From: Astragalus membranaceus
Taxonomy: Eukaryota; Streptophyta; Magnoliopsida; Fabales; Fabaceae
DNA: 64,000 bases
Direction of reading: 5' to 3'
Assembly: GCA_039519185.1 (NCBI GenBank)
Contig: CM076850.1
Coordinates: 163,698,974 to 163,762,973 of the forward strand
This document shows, one piece after another, positions 41,236 to 54,769 of this stretch (the first letter of the stretch is position 1; every line of letters starts with the position of its first letter). Position numbers and translations under genes: made by a program. The notes beneath the pieces were generated by a model. It was given only the letters and a program-made list of their open reading frames with translations, had not been told where the DNA came from and searched no databases.

Positions 41236-42733
41236 TGTTGCGCTCGTGTGTTTTATAGTCGCAATATCAGTGCAAGTATACACGTCGTACAAGTAATAAA
41301 GTGGATAAAAGTAAGAGATCGTTCCCACGAGGATTGATTAACTTTCAGAGTTCAAGTCTTTAAAACACAAGTGAAACAAGTAATAAATCGGCACTAAAAG
41401 TAGGTGTTAAGACTAAGAACGTAAATAAAACAAGTAAAGAGGAAGTGGGTGTGAATATGGAAGAGTATGAGTTGGATTGCTGCATGCAAGTAAATCTCCT
41501 CTAGTCAGACGTTATAACGTTTACACGCTAACACGTACAAATGCTATGTTGTATAGACGTTATAACGTTTGAACGCTGTTGCAAAAGAGCTGTGCTTTTC
41601 AGTCACAAAACGTCAGAGCTTCAAGTACTAGAATTCCTATGTCTAGGTTCTAAGTAGGCCTACTCCTGTATTTTAAGTACCCACAGCAATGTCCTATGAA
41701 CTATTATCTGTTCTATGTCTAGACTTAGATAAAAATGCCTAAATGTCTTTAGTGCACCTTTTCATTCACATAAATCTTTGAGTTCTTTTCATAGACCATG
41801 TCTGTACCTATGAATCTACTTATTTTAAGTGATCAGTTCAAAACAAGTTTGGAAATATTAACATGCAAAGATTTAAAACACATAAACATCAATACTTCAT
41901 AGCATTAGACTAAAGGTTCATTACATGCAAAACAACAATCCAACTACAAATTGTTTAGCTCATGCTGAGCATCCTTACAGAAATAAGAGGAGTTAAAATC
42001 CAAATACCGTACATAGAGAAAAGGAGACTAAACGCAAAAGATACGCCTAAGTGGCCTTCCTTCATGCACGCTGTAAAGACGTTACAACGTCTGAGCTTTC
42101 CAGTAATGGCTGCGAATGGATATGGAAATTGGGGCCTTGAGAGAATTAAAAATGAAGAAGTCTGTGTCCAGAACTTCTCTCAGAAAAACTATCTCTGAAA
42201 AATGGGGGAAGGTGGATGATGAATGGAGTTGTGTCTGTTCCGCATGGTGCACCCTTGCCTTTTTATAGAGAGAGAATAGCCATGGTCAAAAGAGGTCACA
42301 TGCTGCTGATGTCATTCCCCCACCTTCCAAGCTTGCTTGCGAGTTGACTCTGCCCTGAAGTGACACCGCACTGCTACAGTGCGTCAGCCGCGTCAGTGCT
42401 GAAGAAAGAGAAGATCTTCTTCATTTCCAGATCTCTGGTCATCATTACATGCGCGCCAAAATGATATATATTATTTTCTTGCTCTGCTGTCCTTCTTCAG
42501 ACGTGATGAGAGACGCTGCCACGTTCAGATTACTGCACAAACACAAGAAGCATCAAAACGCTCACAAAGGCGCCAATTGGCACCAAAATGCCTAGAACTT
42601 GTAATTTAGCCCCTTTCTAACTAAAAGCAATAAACTAACAGAAACTTTACTAGAAACAACCTGCTATTGCCAGAGAACTTGCATGTTTTAACTTTGAATA
42701 CGTATAAATAACTCATATAAATATGAGTTATCA
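41236..42733 (-). mobile_element. Solo LTR of Athila type inside Gag-only element
   Basis: Ends TGTTGCGCTCG and GAGTTATCA, TSD GTTCC at 41231-41235 and 42734-42738. It is the same family as the LTRs at 24943 and 34617 but clearly diverged, with the palindrome GACGTTATAACGTT at 41508 and 41556. Confidence 0.92.
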
Positions 42734-44165
42734 GTTCCTCTAATTGTTTTTCGCTTCTAAGGGTGACAGCATATATTTGGCCATTTAGATTTTGTTCAGG
42801 CTGTTCAGGAAATACCCCCGAAGATTTAGAGGATGAAGCCACCTGTGTTGCCACTTGAGTTATTTGATTTTCAAGCATCTTACTGTGAGTGGCAATAGAG
42901 TCGATTTTTGATTCTAATTTGATAAGTGTGTCATTCAAATAACAAGTATGATTCTTGAATTCTTCATTTTGTTTTGTTTGAGATGACACAAATTTTTCCA
43001 TCAAAAATTCTAAGTTCGACTTTTGCGGGCTGTTTTGTGGGTTGTTAAAAACGCTTTGATTTTGAAAGACAGGAGGTGGTCTAGGTGCTGGATTGGGTGG
43101 AGGATTTTTATAAGAAAAATTTGGATGATTTCTCCACCCAGAATTATAAGTATTTGAAAACGGATCTTCTTTTTTAGCATAGTTTATATGCTCATTTCCA
43201 GTACTAGATGCCTCAAGTTGGCATTTAGCTCCAATATGGCCAACAACCCCACATAATTCACATGGTGGAGTAGTAGGAGAAAAAGTTTGTGAAACGGCAC
43301 TTACATTTAATTTTTCAAATTTTTGAAAAAGTGCGTCCACTTTTGAGGCAAGATGATCAACAGCGGATATTTCATACTTACCTGGCTCTTTTGACGATGC
43401 TGGTTTATCTGCTATGGCTCGCTCACTTGCCCATTGACAATGGTTTTGAGCCATATCTTCAATGAGTGCATAGGCTTCAGTAAAATTTTTGTTCATCAAA
43501 GCTCCACCTGCAGCTGCATCAACAGTCATTCTAGTTGCATATTGTAATCCATTATAAAATGTATGAACAACGAGCCATTTCTCTAGTCCATGATGGGGGC
43601 ATAGCCTTAACATTTCTTTGAAACGTTCCCAAGCATCATAAAGAGATTCCCCGTCGTTTTGAGAAAATCGAGTAATTTGATTTCTCATCTGAGCTGTTTT
43701 ACTCGGGGGAAAGAACTTAGCAAGAAAAATTTGTTTTAACTGGTCCCAGCTGGTAATGGATTCCGAAGGCAAAGAATGTAGCCATGCTCTTGCTCTATCC
43801 CTTAATGAAAAAGGGAAGAGCTTTAGTCTTATGGCATCTTGAGGTACCCCGTTTAATTTGAGAGTCCCACAGTATTCCAGAAAAATTGAAATATGAAGAT
43901 TTAGGTCCTCCGTGGGAGAACCAGAAAATTGGTTTTGTTGAACCATTGACAGCAGAGATGATTTGAGTTCAAAATTATTTGCTTCCACATTTGGATGTAC
44001 AATGGCAGCCGATGGTTCTGCTGAAGGTGTTGCGTACTCTTTGAGAGCACGATTTTCATTAGCCGCCATTTGGTTATCGGGAATTTCTCTCCTCCTTCTA
44101 TGTAAGAACCTTTCGATTTCGGGAATTTGTTGAACAGTTTCACCGAAACTTCTGGTTCTTCGCAT
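42734..44165 (-). CDS. Gag of Gag-only element (main part)
   Basis: The ATG at 44165 starts MRRTRSFGETVQQIPEIERF. Gag domain about residues 75-230 with IRLKLFPFSLRDRARAWLHS, TRFSQNDGESLYDAWERFKEMLRLCPHHG, and one CCHC (CELCGVVGHIGAKC). Then an Asn/Pro-rich linker and a coiled-coil-prone region (LNDTLIKLESKIDSIATHSKMLENQ). No stop or frameshift: with the part at 40908-41235 it totals 585 codons exactly in frame. It makes the particle shell of retrotransposon VLPs. An intact Gag in an otherwise empty element suggests selection for Gag. Confidence 0.88.
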
Positions 44166-44276
44166 TCGAGGGACAAGAGAAGAAAAAGTAAAAATAAAGA
44201 AAATAAAATTTCAATCTAACCGGTTTCGAAAAACTTAATCAATATCACTGCCTCCCCGGCAACGGCGCCAAAAACT
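44166..44276 (-). other. Leader and primer site of Gag-only element
   Basis: Minus TGGCGCCGTTGCCGGGGA at 44253-44270, identical to the Athila-type element's site. Short leader to the Gag ATG. Confidence 0.8.
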
Positions 44277-45860
44277 TGATAGCCCCGCAAGTGCACGGGT
44301 CGTATCGCGTAATAAAAGAGTATCGGTCCACAGGGAGAGCCTAAGTGAATACCAATTTAATTTTTCAAAGTTGATTAACTGAAAGGAAAGTGTTTTTGGA
44401 AAGAAGGAATATTCTAGTAAAGTCTACTCACTCATGATCATTGTAGACAAAAGAGGAGAAAAGAAAATAAAAGAAGAAGACATAAAGTTTAAATAGCGAG
44501 AAATAAAAGAAAGCGGTAAAGTGCAAAAATTACAAATAGCGGAATTGTAAATGACAAGAAAGTAAATTGCTTGAAAAGTAAATTGCCAGTAATTTACTTG
44601 ACTTGCCAGTAATTTACTTGACTTGCCAGTAGTTTACTTGACTTGGAAATTTAAAGGGCAAAAAAGTAAATAACAAGGAAAATAAAAGAGCGAAAAAGTA
44701 AAGAGCGAAAAGTAAAGAGCGAGAAATTAAATAGCAATGAAAGTAAATGACTTGGAAAGTAAAAGGGCAAGAAAATAAATAGCAAGAATTTAAAGGGCAA
44801 GAAAGTAAATGACTTGGAAAATAAAGGTGCAAGAAATTAAATAGCAAGGAAAGTAAATGACTTGGAAAGAAAAAGGGCAAGAAAGTAAATAGCAAGAATT
44901 TAAAGGGCAAGAAAGTAAATAAACAAGAATCATAAAAAGCATGAAGAGTAAATTGAAGTCATGAATCATTAGAGAGCCTTTGTCATTGATTTTCTAACAA
45001 AATTCAAGCTTAGGTACAAGTGAGGATCAAGCCTCTATTTATAGGAAAATATGAGGGGCAAAATGGTCCAAAAGAGGAAAAAGTGGCAAATCAAGTTGGC
45101 CAAGGTAGTCATCAAAGAGCCATCCTCAAGTGGACAATGCACATGAGCAAGTGGTCAAAGCACATGGTCATCAAAAAGTGGGCAAAAATATCCATCAACA
45201 AGTGGGCAAGGCAAAGCCATCAACAAGTGGGCAAAAATATCCATCAACAAGTGGGCATAGCTAATTTCGACTGATGCAGCATATTTCTGGGAGATCCAGT
45301 CGAATTCTGGCCTGCTGAGATAGAAGCAGTCGAATTCTGGCCTGCTGAGACAGATGCTGTCGAATTCTGGCTTGCTGAGACAGATGCTGTCGAATTCTGG
45401 AAGATGCAGTCGAATTCTGGGAGATCCAGTCGAATTCTGGGAGATCCAGTCGAATTCTGAGAGATCTAGTCGAATTCTGGGAGATCCAGTCGAATTCTGG
45501 GAGATCCAGTCGAAATCTGGAAGATGCAGTCGAAATCTGGAAGACAGATGCAGTCGAAATCTGGAAGACAGATGCTGTCGAATTCTGGCCTGCTGAGACA
45601 AATGCTGTCGAATTCTGGCCTGCTGAGACAGATGCTGTCGAATTCTGAGAGATCTAGTCGAATTCTGGGAGATCCAGTCGAAATCTGGAAGATGCAGTCG
45701 AATTCTGACCTGCTGAGACTTAGGCAGCCCAAATTGCTTCAAAATAAAACCTGAAGATAAAAAGTAAACATTTGCAGTAAAATAGAACAAAAATATAATT
45801 AAAATACTAAAAAGACTTAATAAAATAACTATTAAAAAGACTCTAAAAATAGACTTATCA
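44277..45860 (-). repeat. Gag-only element 5' LTR
   Basis: 1584 bp; identical to the other LTR by eye except a G/T change near 45283 (versus 39364) and the extra 24-bp unit at about 45545-45570. Confidence 0.92.
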
Positions 45861-45865
45861 GGCCT

Positions 45866-46375
45866 CACAGTGGTGAATGTCATATGGGTTCCATTCTGTG
45901 TTTTTATTGCAAGAAAGAAGGTCATGCTCATGAATGTCCATTGAGGAAGAGGAACAGAGAGGAGCAAGCTGCTACGACTCAAGGAAGGATCTACACCTTA
46001 GATGCTGAGAAAGCCAAGCCTTCTGATAATCTACTGAGGGGTATGGGATCTCTTTTCAATAACTCAGTCAGTATATTATATGATTCGGGTGCTACTCATT
46101 GTTTTATTTCTCAAGCAGGTGTTGACCGGTTGGGATTAGTCTTATCCCCGCTATCCGAGCCGATAACTATCTTGACTGCTGCCAAGGGTCGTGTCCAGAC
46201 CCAATCTTTATGTCAAAGCTGTCTTCTTGCCATAAGAGACAAACTTCGTTATGGATTTTATTTGTTTACCTATGAGATGTATGGACATCGTTTTGGGTAT
46301 GAACTGGATGACAGCAAATCATGTCACCATCGACTGTTTCAATTGAACTGTCAGTTTCGCCTCGGAATCAGTTGA
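45866..46375 (+). pseudogene. E2 second knuckle and aspartic protease
   Basis: Resumes the knuckle region: the second CCHC CFYCKKEGHAHEC follows. Protease has YDSGATHCFISQAGVDRLGL at about 46078, with the D-S-G triad. Frame closes at 46375, and the following 80 nt to the RT frame are disrupted. The Gag-only insertion at 38356/45861 cut within the knuckle region. Confidence 0.85.
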
Positions 46376-46460
46376 ACTACCAAAGTCAAATCCTGAAGCA
46401 ATTATATCCTTCACATCGACAAGTCAATCCTTATTTCAAGGTGCGGAAGCTTATGTTATT

Positions 46461-47566
46461 ATGTTGTCTGCATCGACTAAAACAGGTTTAGATCTATCTT
46501 CTGTGCAAGTTGTTAATGAATTATTAGATGTGTTTCCAGATGAGGTTTCTTCCTTACCTCCGGATCGTGAGATAGAGTTCTCAATAGAATTGGTTCCGGG
46601 CACAGGGCCAATTTCTATTGCTCCATATAGAATTTCTCCTTTGGAGCTTAAAGAGTTGAAAACCCAACTTGAAGAATTAATTTCAGAACGATTCATTCGG
46701 CCTAGTGCTTCGCCATGGGGTGCTCCTGTATTACTTGTCAAGAAAAAAGATGGGAGCATGAGATTGTGTATTGATTACCGCCAATTGAACAATGTGACCA
46801 TCAAGAATAAGTATCCTCTACCAAGGATAGACGATTTGCTTGATCAACTTCGAGGTGCTGTAGTGTTTTCTAAAATTGATCTAAGGTCGGAGTATCATCA
46901 GATAAAAGTTAGAGCCTTAGATATTCCGAAGACAGCTTTCCGTACTAGATATGGACATTACGAGTTCGTAGTGATGCCCTTCGGTCTAACTAATGCTCCC
47001 GCGGTATTCATGGATTACATGAACCGAGTCTTCCACCCGTACTTGGATCAGTTTGTAGTGGTGTTCATCGATGATATCTTGGTGTATTCGAAGACCATTG
47101 AGGAGCATGTTCAGCATCTCCGCATTATTCTGAATGTACTCCGAGAAAAGAAGTTGTATGCGAAGCCTTCAAAGTGTGATTTCTGGATGCCTGAGGTAAA
47201 GTTTCTGGGTCATGTGATATCTCAGTCGGGAGTTGCAGTGGATCCTAGTAAAGTAGAAGCCGTGTTGAATTGGGAACGTCTATCATCAGTGACAGAAGTA
47301 AGGAGCTTCTTAGGTCTCGCTGGTTATTATCGGAGGTTTATTCAAGGATTCTCGCAGTTGGTTCTTCCACTCACCTGGTAACTCTCAAGGGTCAGCCGTT
47401 TGAATGAGATTCTGATTGTGAAGAATGTTTTCAAGAGTTGAAAGCTCGGTTGACTTCTGCTCCAATCCTAATTCTTCCGGATCCATCTCTGGGATTCCAA
47501 ATTTACAGTGACGCTTCTGGGAAGGGGTTAGGGTGTGTTCTGATGCAGAATCAACAAGTGGTAGCT
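46461..47566 (+). pseudogene. E2 reverse transcriptase and start of RNase H
   Basis: Open from 46461 to 47381: PDREIEFSIELVPGTGPIS, LCIDYRQLN, FSKIDLRSEYHQI, MPFGLTNAPAVF and catalytic VVFIDDILVYS at about 47065, then FLGHVIS and SFLGLAGYYRRFIQGF. A one-base loss near 47380 ends the frame. TGA at about 47406 and a shifted RNase H start (IYSDASGKGLGCVLMQ) follow. It is cut at 47567 by the LINE. Confidence 0.88.
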
Positions 47567-49727
47567 TATGCATCCAGGCAAATTTTTTTTTAAGCAAAGA
47601 CTAATATATAATAAAAAGAAAAAAGGAGTACAGAAAAAGACCGAGGGGGGACCAAACCAAAACCCAAGGCCAGGGAAAAAACAAACAAAGCAGCAAAATG
47701 GAAACTTGGGCAAGGCACCCTAGACCAACCATCCAAATGAAAACAGATCAACAAAACAGGCCAAAAACGGCTGAAAAAACAAACTCAGAAAGGGACAGAT
47801 ATTGAGCTAGCTTTGGACCGAAGATTGTATCCAACTGACAAACTCATTTTCTGTTTCTTCTTTTGTTTCTTGGACACAACCGGTTCCGAGTACCTCTCAG
47901 CTGAGTCAGGAACCACCGGATCACCCACATCGTCTGGCGACTTATCCCACAACCTACTTAAAAGTTGCATATCAGCTTTAACTGCTGGATTCATGTCCTC
48001 TGAGTCAACAATCAAGACTTTGGAGTTTGGATATAACATAGATGCTTGAGATTTCGAGACAACCTCATCATCTGAGATATCCGCCCAATTTTTCTTTATA
48101 GCAGATGTCTCCACTGAGTAGGAAGCACCAGAGTCAAGCCTAGTCGTGGGAGACTTGGTGGAGCAGGTATGAGCTTCACCAATATCATTGCCCCCAGCCA
48201 TCTCTTCAGGTGTAATAACTGTGTTGCCAAAACCCTTGAGTCGATTGGGATTGATGTCATCCATCACCAAAACCAGACTATTGTCTTGTATGGTTGGGCC
48301 AGCGTCAGGCTCACCCGGTTTCTCCAATAACTTCCCCTTATCATTCCGAGAAGGCTTGCTAAGGGGATTTATCTTCGGACTGCCCGTCTCCGTGGTTCTC
48401 TTACAATTCTGGAGAAAATGACCAATACTACCACAAGAGCTGCAGAATAGAGGTACCCTCTAATATTCCACCCTGATAAGAAAGGCATAACCCTCTCTTT
48501 CTACTAACAATTGATCATGCAGCTTCTCAGAGAAATCAACATCAATAAGAACTCTAGAAAAATGACCAAAAGTCCTCTTCATAGTGGCTTCATCCAAAGC
48601 AATAGGAGCACCAAGGCTACCACTGATCTCGAACAAAATATTTGACCTCCAATACTCCCGGGGAAGACCATGAAGCCTAACCCAACACTGAGCATTGGTC
48701 TGTTTTGCAGAAAGAGGGTCAAAATCTGGCGTCCAAGCAAACAGGCGCAAAACTCCCGGTTGTAAAGATCGCGATCCAAGCGACCAAACACGCCTAAAGT
48801 CTTCATTAGATACAAAAGATAATTCAAAAAATCCCTTACCAAGAGAAACCAGAGACCAATCAGAAGAAGTCTTCCACATATTAGACAACTTCTCCTTTAA
48901 TTCCTTAATCTGATATGGTTTATCCCCTTTAGACAAAATTATTCTACCATGTAGTAGATTGACACATTCAGCAATACTAGCCTGATATTCATCTTCCGAG
49001 ATCTTAACAGCAAGAACATCTCCCTTTAAACAAGGTTTCTGTTGCTTACTGTAATCAAAATCTACAAAGGATCTGGGGGCATGAGGTGTACCTGTTAATG
49101 CCTCAGAGAAAAACTTCCGTTTCACCCCACTCACAGATGGAGCATCCACGGCAGGCTGTACTTGCGCCAAGCTACCAGACTGATTTCCGAGAGCAGGACC
49201 GCGGAAACCCACAACATGTGAACCACTGACACCCATCGCCGCCTCTGGAAAAAGAAGCCCATCACAACTTATAGAACCACAAACTGTAGTTGGCGCTTTG
49301 ATGGTGCAAGGAGCATGATCCCCCTTTCTACCCACCTGCAAAGAACCAGACAAAGACCAAAGATCTTGAGACGGATCAGCCTTTGAGCCCCCTGATCGGA
49401 ACTGCAGCAAATCATCAGCGAAATAGGCCATGGAGGCCGCGGCTCCTCAAGAGAGATCCAAAAGGATCAGCGCCTAGAAGAGAACCGAAGCAAAGAATGG
49501 AGCGAGCAGCAGGGGGGAGACGGCATGAAAGGGTGAGGGGAGGCGAGGAGTGGAGGGGGAAGGAGAAGGCGGTTGAGAAGGTTGAGAAGGAGAGGGGCGG
49601 AGGGGGGCAGCAGCCTAGGGGGCGCGGCGCCCATGGGGAAACCCTAGCAAAGGGCTGCGCTCCATCTCGTTCTCTCTATCTATATCGTGCATTTATTTTC
49701 TAAACAAAAAACTATGCATCCAGGCAA
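47567..49727 (-). mobile_element. LINE (L1-type) with ORF1 only
   Basis: Body 47582-49712, flanked by a 15-bp duplication TATGCATCCAGGCAA (47567-47581 and 49713-49727). On the minus strand: a 5' UTR of about 280 bp, ORF1, a short T-rich 3' UTR with an AATATATTAG-like end, then a poly(A) tail (T-run on plus at 47583-47591). There is no endonuclease or RT anywhere. The long variable TSD and the tail are the signature of target-primed insertion. Length 2.1 kb against 5-7 kb for autonomous plant L1. Confidence 0.9.
47785..49431 (-). pseudogene. LINE ORF1 protein, one stop codon
   Basis: The ATG at 49431 leads an RNA-binding ORF1-type protein: a variable N-terminus, then the DUF4283-type domain (about residues 150-325, with LVSLGKGFFELSFVSNEDF and CWVRLHGLPREYW). 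A TAG at 48460-48462 comes directly before the CCHC knuckle CSSCGSIGHFLQNC. Downstream is a Ser/Asp-rich region and a Lys-rich KKQKKKQK tail with stop at 47785. 549 codons in all. In L1 elements this protein binds LINE RNA and helps target-primed reverse transcription. The single nonsense change looks recent. Confidence 0.85.
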
Positions 49728-51535
49728 TTGAAGCCTCATGACGAGAACTATCTGACTCATGATTTAGAGTTAGCTGCTATTGTGTATGCATTAAAGATTT
49801 GGAGACATTACTTATTTGGGTCTCGTTTTGAAGTCTTTAGTGATCACAAAAGCTTGAAGTGTCTGTTCGATCAGAAGGAATTGAATAATAGGCAAAGGAG
49901 ATGGGTTGAGTTTCTGAAGGATTATGGCTTCGAATTGAAGTATCATCCCGGGAAGGCCAATGTTGTAGCTGATGCGTTGAGTAGGAAATCTATTCATACG
50001 GAAGAATTAATGATGCATGAGATGGAACTGTTAGAGTCTTTCAAAGACTCAAATTTGAACGTGAAGCAAAGAAGGAACCGGTTGGTGTTGAATCATATCC
50101 AGATTTCGAGTTCATTGAGAAATCTGATTCGCTCAGCTCAAGAGATTGATGTGGAACTACAAGCTCAAAGAAGATTACCAAATTTTACCGAAGATAGTGA
50201 TGGGATTATTTGCTTCGACGGTAGAATTTGTGTGCCGAAGGATGATGATATAAAAAGGCAAGTGTTAGAAGAAGCACATCGGAGTCAATACTCCATACAT
50301 CCTGGATCTACCAAGATGTATCGGGATTTGAAACAGATGTACTGGTGGCCAGGGATGAAAACAGAGATTGCGGAATTTGTGTCTCGATGCCTAACTTGTT
50401 AAAGGGTTAAGGCAGAACACCAGCAGCCCGCTGGTCAGTTGCAGCCGCTGAATGTGCCAGTATGGAAATGGGAAGATATTTCTATGGGCTTTGTTATGGG
50501 ATTACCAATGTCCCAAGCCGGTAACGATTCCATTTGGGTAGTTGTGGATCGTCTAACCAAATCAGCTCACTTTATTCCTGTTCATTCGAACTATAAAGTT
50601 TCCAAATTGGCAGAGGAATATCTGAGGAGCATAGTAAGATTACATGGGGTTCCTACAAGTATTGTGTCAGACCGCGATCCAAAGTTTACTTCTCGAGTTT
50701 GGAAAGCTTTAAATCAAGCTTTGAGAACAGGAGTATTCGTTAGTACTGCCTTTCACCCGCAGACGGATGGTCAGATGGAGAGGACTATCCAAACTTTAGA
50801 AGATATGCTTCGGGCTTGCGTGCTTGATAACGGGAGAAAATGGGAGGATCATCTTCCATTGGTGGAGTTTGCTTATAACAACAGCTGTCATTCCAGTATT
50901 GGGATGGCTCCATTTGAAGCCTTGTATGGGAGGAAGTGCAGAACACCATTATGTTGGTGGGATGTCGGTGAAGATCGGTTGTTAGGACCCGATTTGGTTC
51001 TTGAGACAACCGAAAAGATCCGGCAAATCAGAGAAAGAATGAAGGCTGCCCAGAGTCGGGCAGAAGAGCTATGCTGACAAGAGAAGAAGGCCACTAGAGT
51101 TTGAGTCTGGTGATCATGTGTTTTTGAGAGTGTCTCCAACGATTGGTACCGGTAGGGCATTGCGGGCGAAGAAACTCAGTCCTCGGTATATTGGACCATC
51201 CCAAATTATCGAGCGAATTGGGCTAGTAGCTTACTGTATTGCTTTACCTCCAGTCTTGTCCAATCTTCATGATGTATTCCATGTATGTCAGTTGCGAAAG
51301 TACATTCCCGATCCGGGTCAGCCGTTGAGTTTTGAGACGATTGACCTTCGACCGGACCTGTCTTTCCAACCTCATCCTAGTTACATCATGGAACGTGGCG
51401 AACGCTTCGGACGAGGACAATTCCCATTGTCAAAGTGGTTTGGGATTGATTTTCAGCTGAGGAAGCTACATGGGAATTGGAGGACGACATGCGGACACGG
51501 TATCCGTATCTATTCTCTTGAGGTATGTTTTGTTC
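49728..51535 (+). pseudogene. E2 RNase H end, integrase and chromodomain-like C-terminus
   Basis: RNase H resumes with DLELAAIVYALKIWRHYLFG, FSDHKSLKCLFDQ and ADALSRK. Integrase zinc region ends YWWPGMKTEIAEFVSRCLTC, with TAA right after. Core: MGFVMGLP (the first catalytic Asp position now Gly), VSDRDPKFTSRVW, and E of QMERTIQTLEDML. A stop at 51075 and frame loss follow. The C-terminus (51118-51543) has the KLSPRYIGPSQIIERIG block and a shifted chromodomain-like tail. Integrase cannot be active. Confidence 0.87.
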
Positions 51536-51559
51536 AATTTTGAGGACAAAATTTTTAAA

Positions 51560-51571
51560 AGTTGGGGTGAT
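51560..51571 (+). other. E2 polypurine tract
   Basis: AAAAGTTGGGGTGA directly precedes the 3' LTR start TGTAACATCC at 51572; the same tract precedes 61485 in E3. Confidence 0.75.
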
Positions 51572-53810
<2,239 letters not shown>

Positions 53811-54769
53811 CCAAAACCAGAGAAAATTGGACAATTGATGACAAGCGCATGGTACTTATAAACTCTATAGCTAAATTTTATCTAACATGTGCATTAGGAA
53901 GAACTGGGTATGACAAAATAGCTGGAAAAACAACTGCCAAAGAGATCTGGGATACATTGAAGACTGCTCCTGAAGGAACCGCCAAGATCAACCTTCTCAT
54001 CCATCAATTTGAAACATTCAAAATGGAAGAGCAAGAAACGATCTCAAAAATGTTTAGCAGATTCACAACCATAACAAATGATCTACACTCTCTTGGCAAC
54101 ACTTATACAAATCAATCCAAAGTCAGAAAGCTTCTGAGATGCTTGCCTAAAGTGTGGAGACCTAAGGTGACTGCTATAACAGAAGCAAAAGATCTGTCAA
54201 CTCTCAAAATAGAAGATCTATTGGGATCTCTAAAAGTGCATGAGCAAAAAATTATGGATGAACTTCATCCCAAAAAGTCAAAAACAATTGCACTCAAAGC
54301 TACTCAAAAATCTCCTCAACCTTCTCAAACTGTGGCTCTCAAAGCCCAGAATGAGTCACATGGAGAAAGTGAAGATGATGATGATGATGATGATACTGAT
54401 GAAGAAGATGAATTAGATCTAATCTCCAGAAGATTAAGAAGATGAGCTTTGAAAAAGAACAATAGAAAGTCATTCTTCAAGAAAGATACATCCAAAGGAG
54501 AGAGCTCAACCAAGACTCCTCCATTGTGCTTTGAATGCAATAAACCTGGACACTTCAAAAATGAATGTCCAAAGTTGAAAGGAGGCAACAGAATATTCAA
54601 TCCTAAGAAGAAGGCTCTACTAGCTACTTGGGATGACTCTGAAGGATCAAATTCAGAAAAGGAAGAAGAGACAACCTATCTATGTCTCATGGCAGATATA
54701 GAAGAACCTTCTCAAACTCATCAAGCATTGATCCTGACTCAGATAAAGAATCAACCAACTCATGCATGA
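53811..54769 (+). pseudogene. SIRE-like copia Gag fragment
   Basis: Coding begins directly at the E2 LTR edge (NWTIDDKRMVLINSIAKF) and shows the copia UBN2-type Gag: AKEIWDTL, FETFKMEEQETISKMFSRFTTI, LRCLPKVWRPKVTAI. An acidic Asp/Glu run precedes a TGA near 54443, followed in frame by the CCHC CFECNKPGHFKNEC and a Ser/Glu-rich tail with a stop at 54769. The upstream half of Gag is not in the window next to it. Assignment to SIRE/Maximus is by the spacing and the long C-terminal extension. Confidence 0.82.

Larger units (their letters stand above)
38357..45860 (-). mobile_element. Gag-only Athila-like LTR element (TR-GAG type)
   Basis: LTRs at 38357-39916 and 44277-45860, TSD GGCCT at 38352-38356 and 45861-45865. 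The internal region is only 4.4 kb, of which 1.5 kb is a later solo LTR. It encodes Gag and nothing else. Primer site (44253-44270) and PPT (39917-39940 region) are present. LTRs differ by one visible substitution and one 24-bp repeat unit, so insertion is very recent. Movement must have used pol proteins from another element; the primer site and PPT neighbourhood match the Athila-type element at 24943-36111. Confidence 0.9.

Noticed and set aside
49383..49703. Plus-strand Arg/Gly-rich 106-codon frame
   Set aside because: It is antisense to the LINE 5' UTR and ORF1 start, driven by GA-rich composition.
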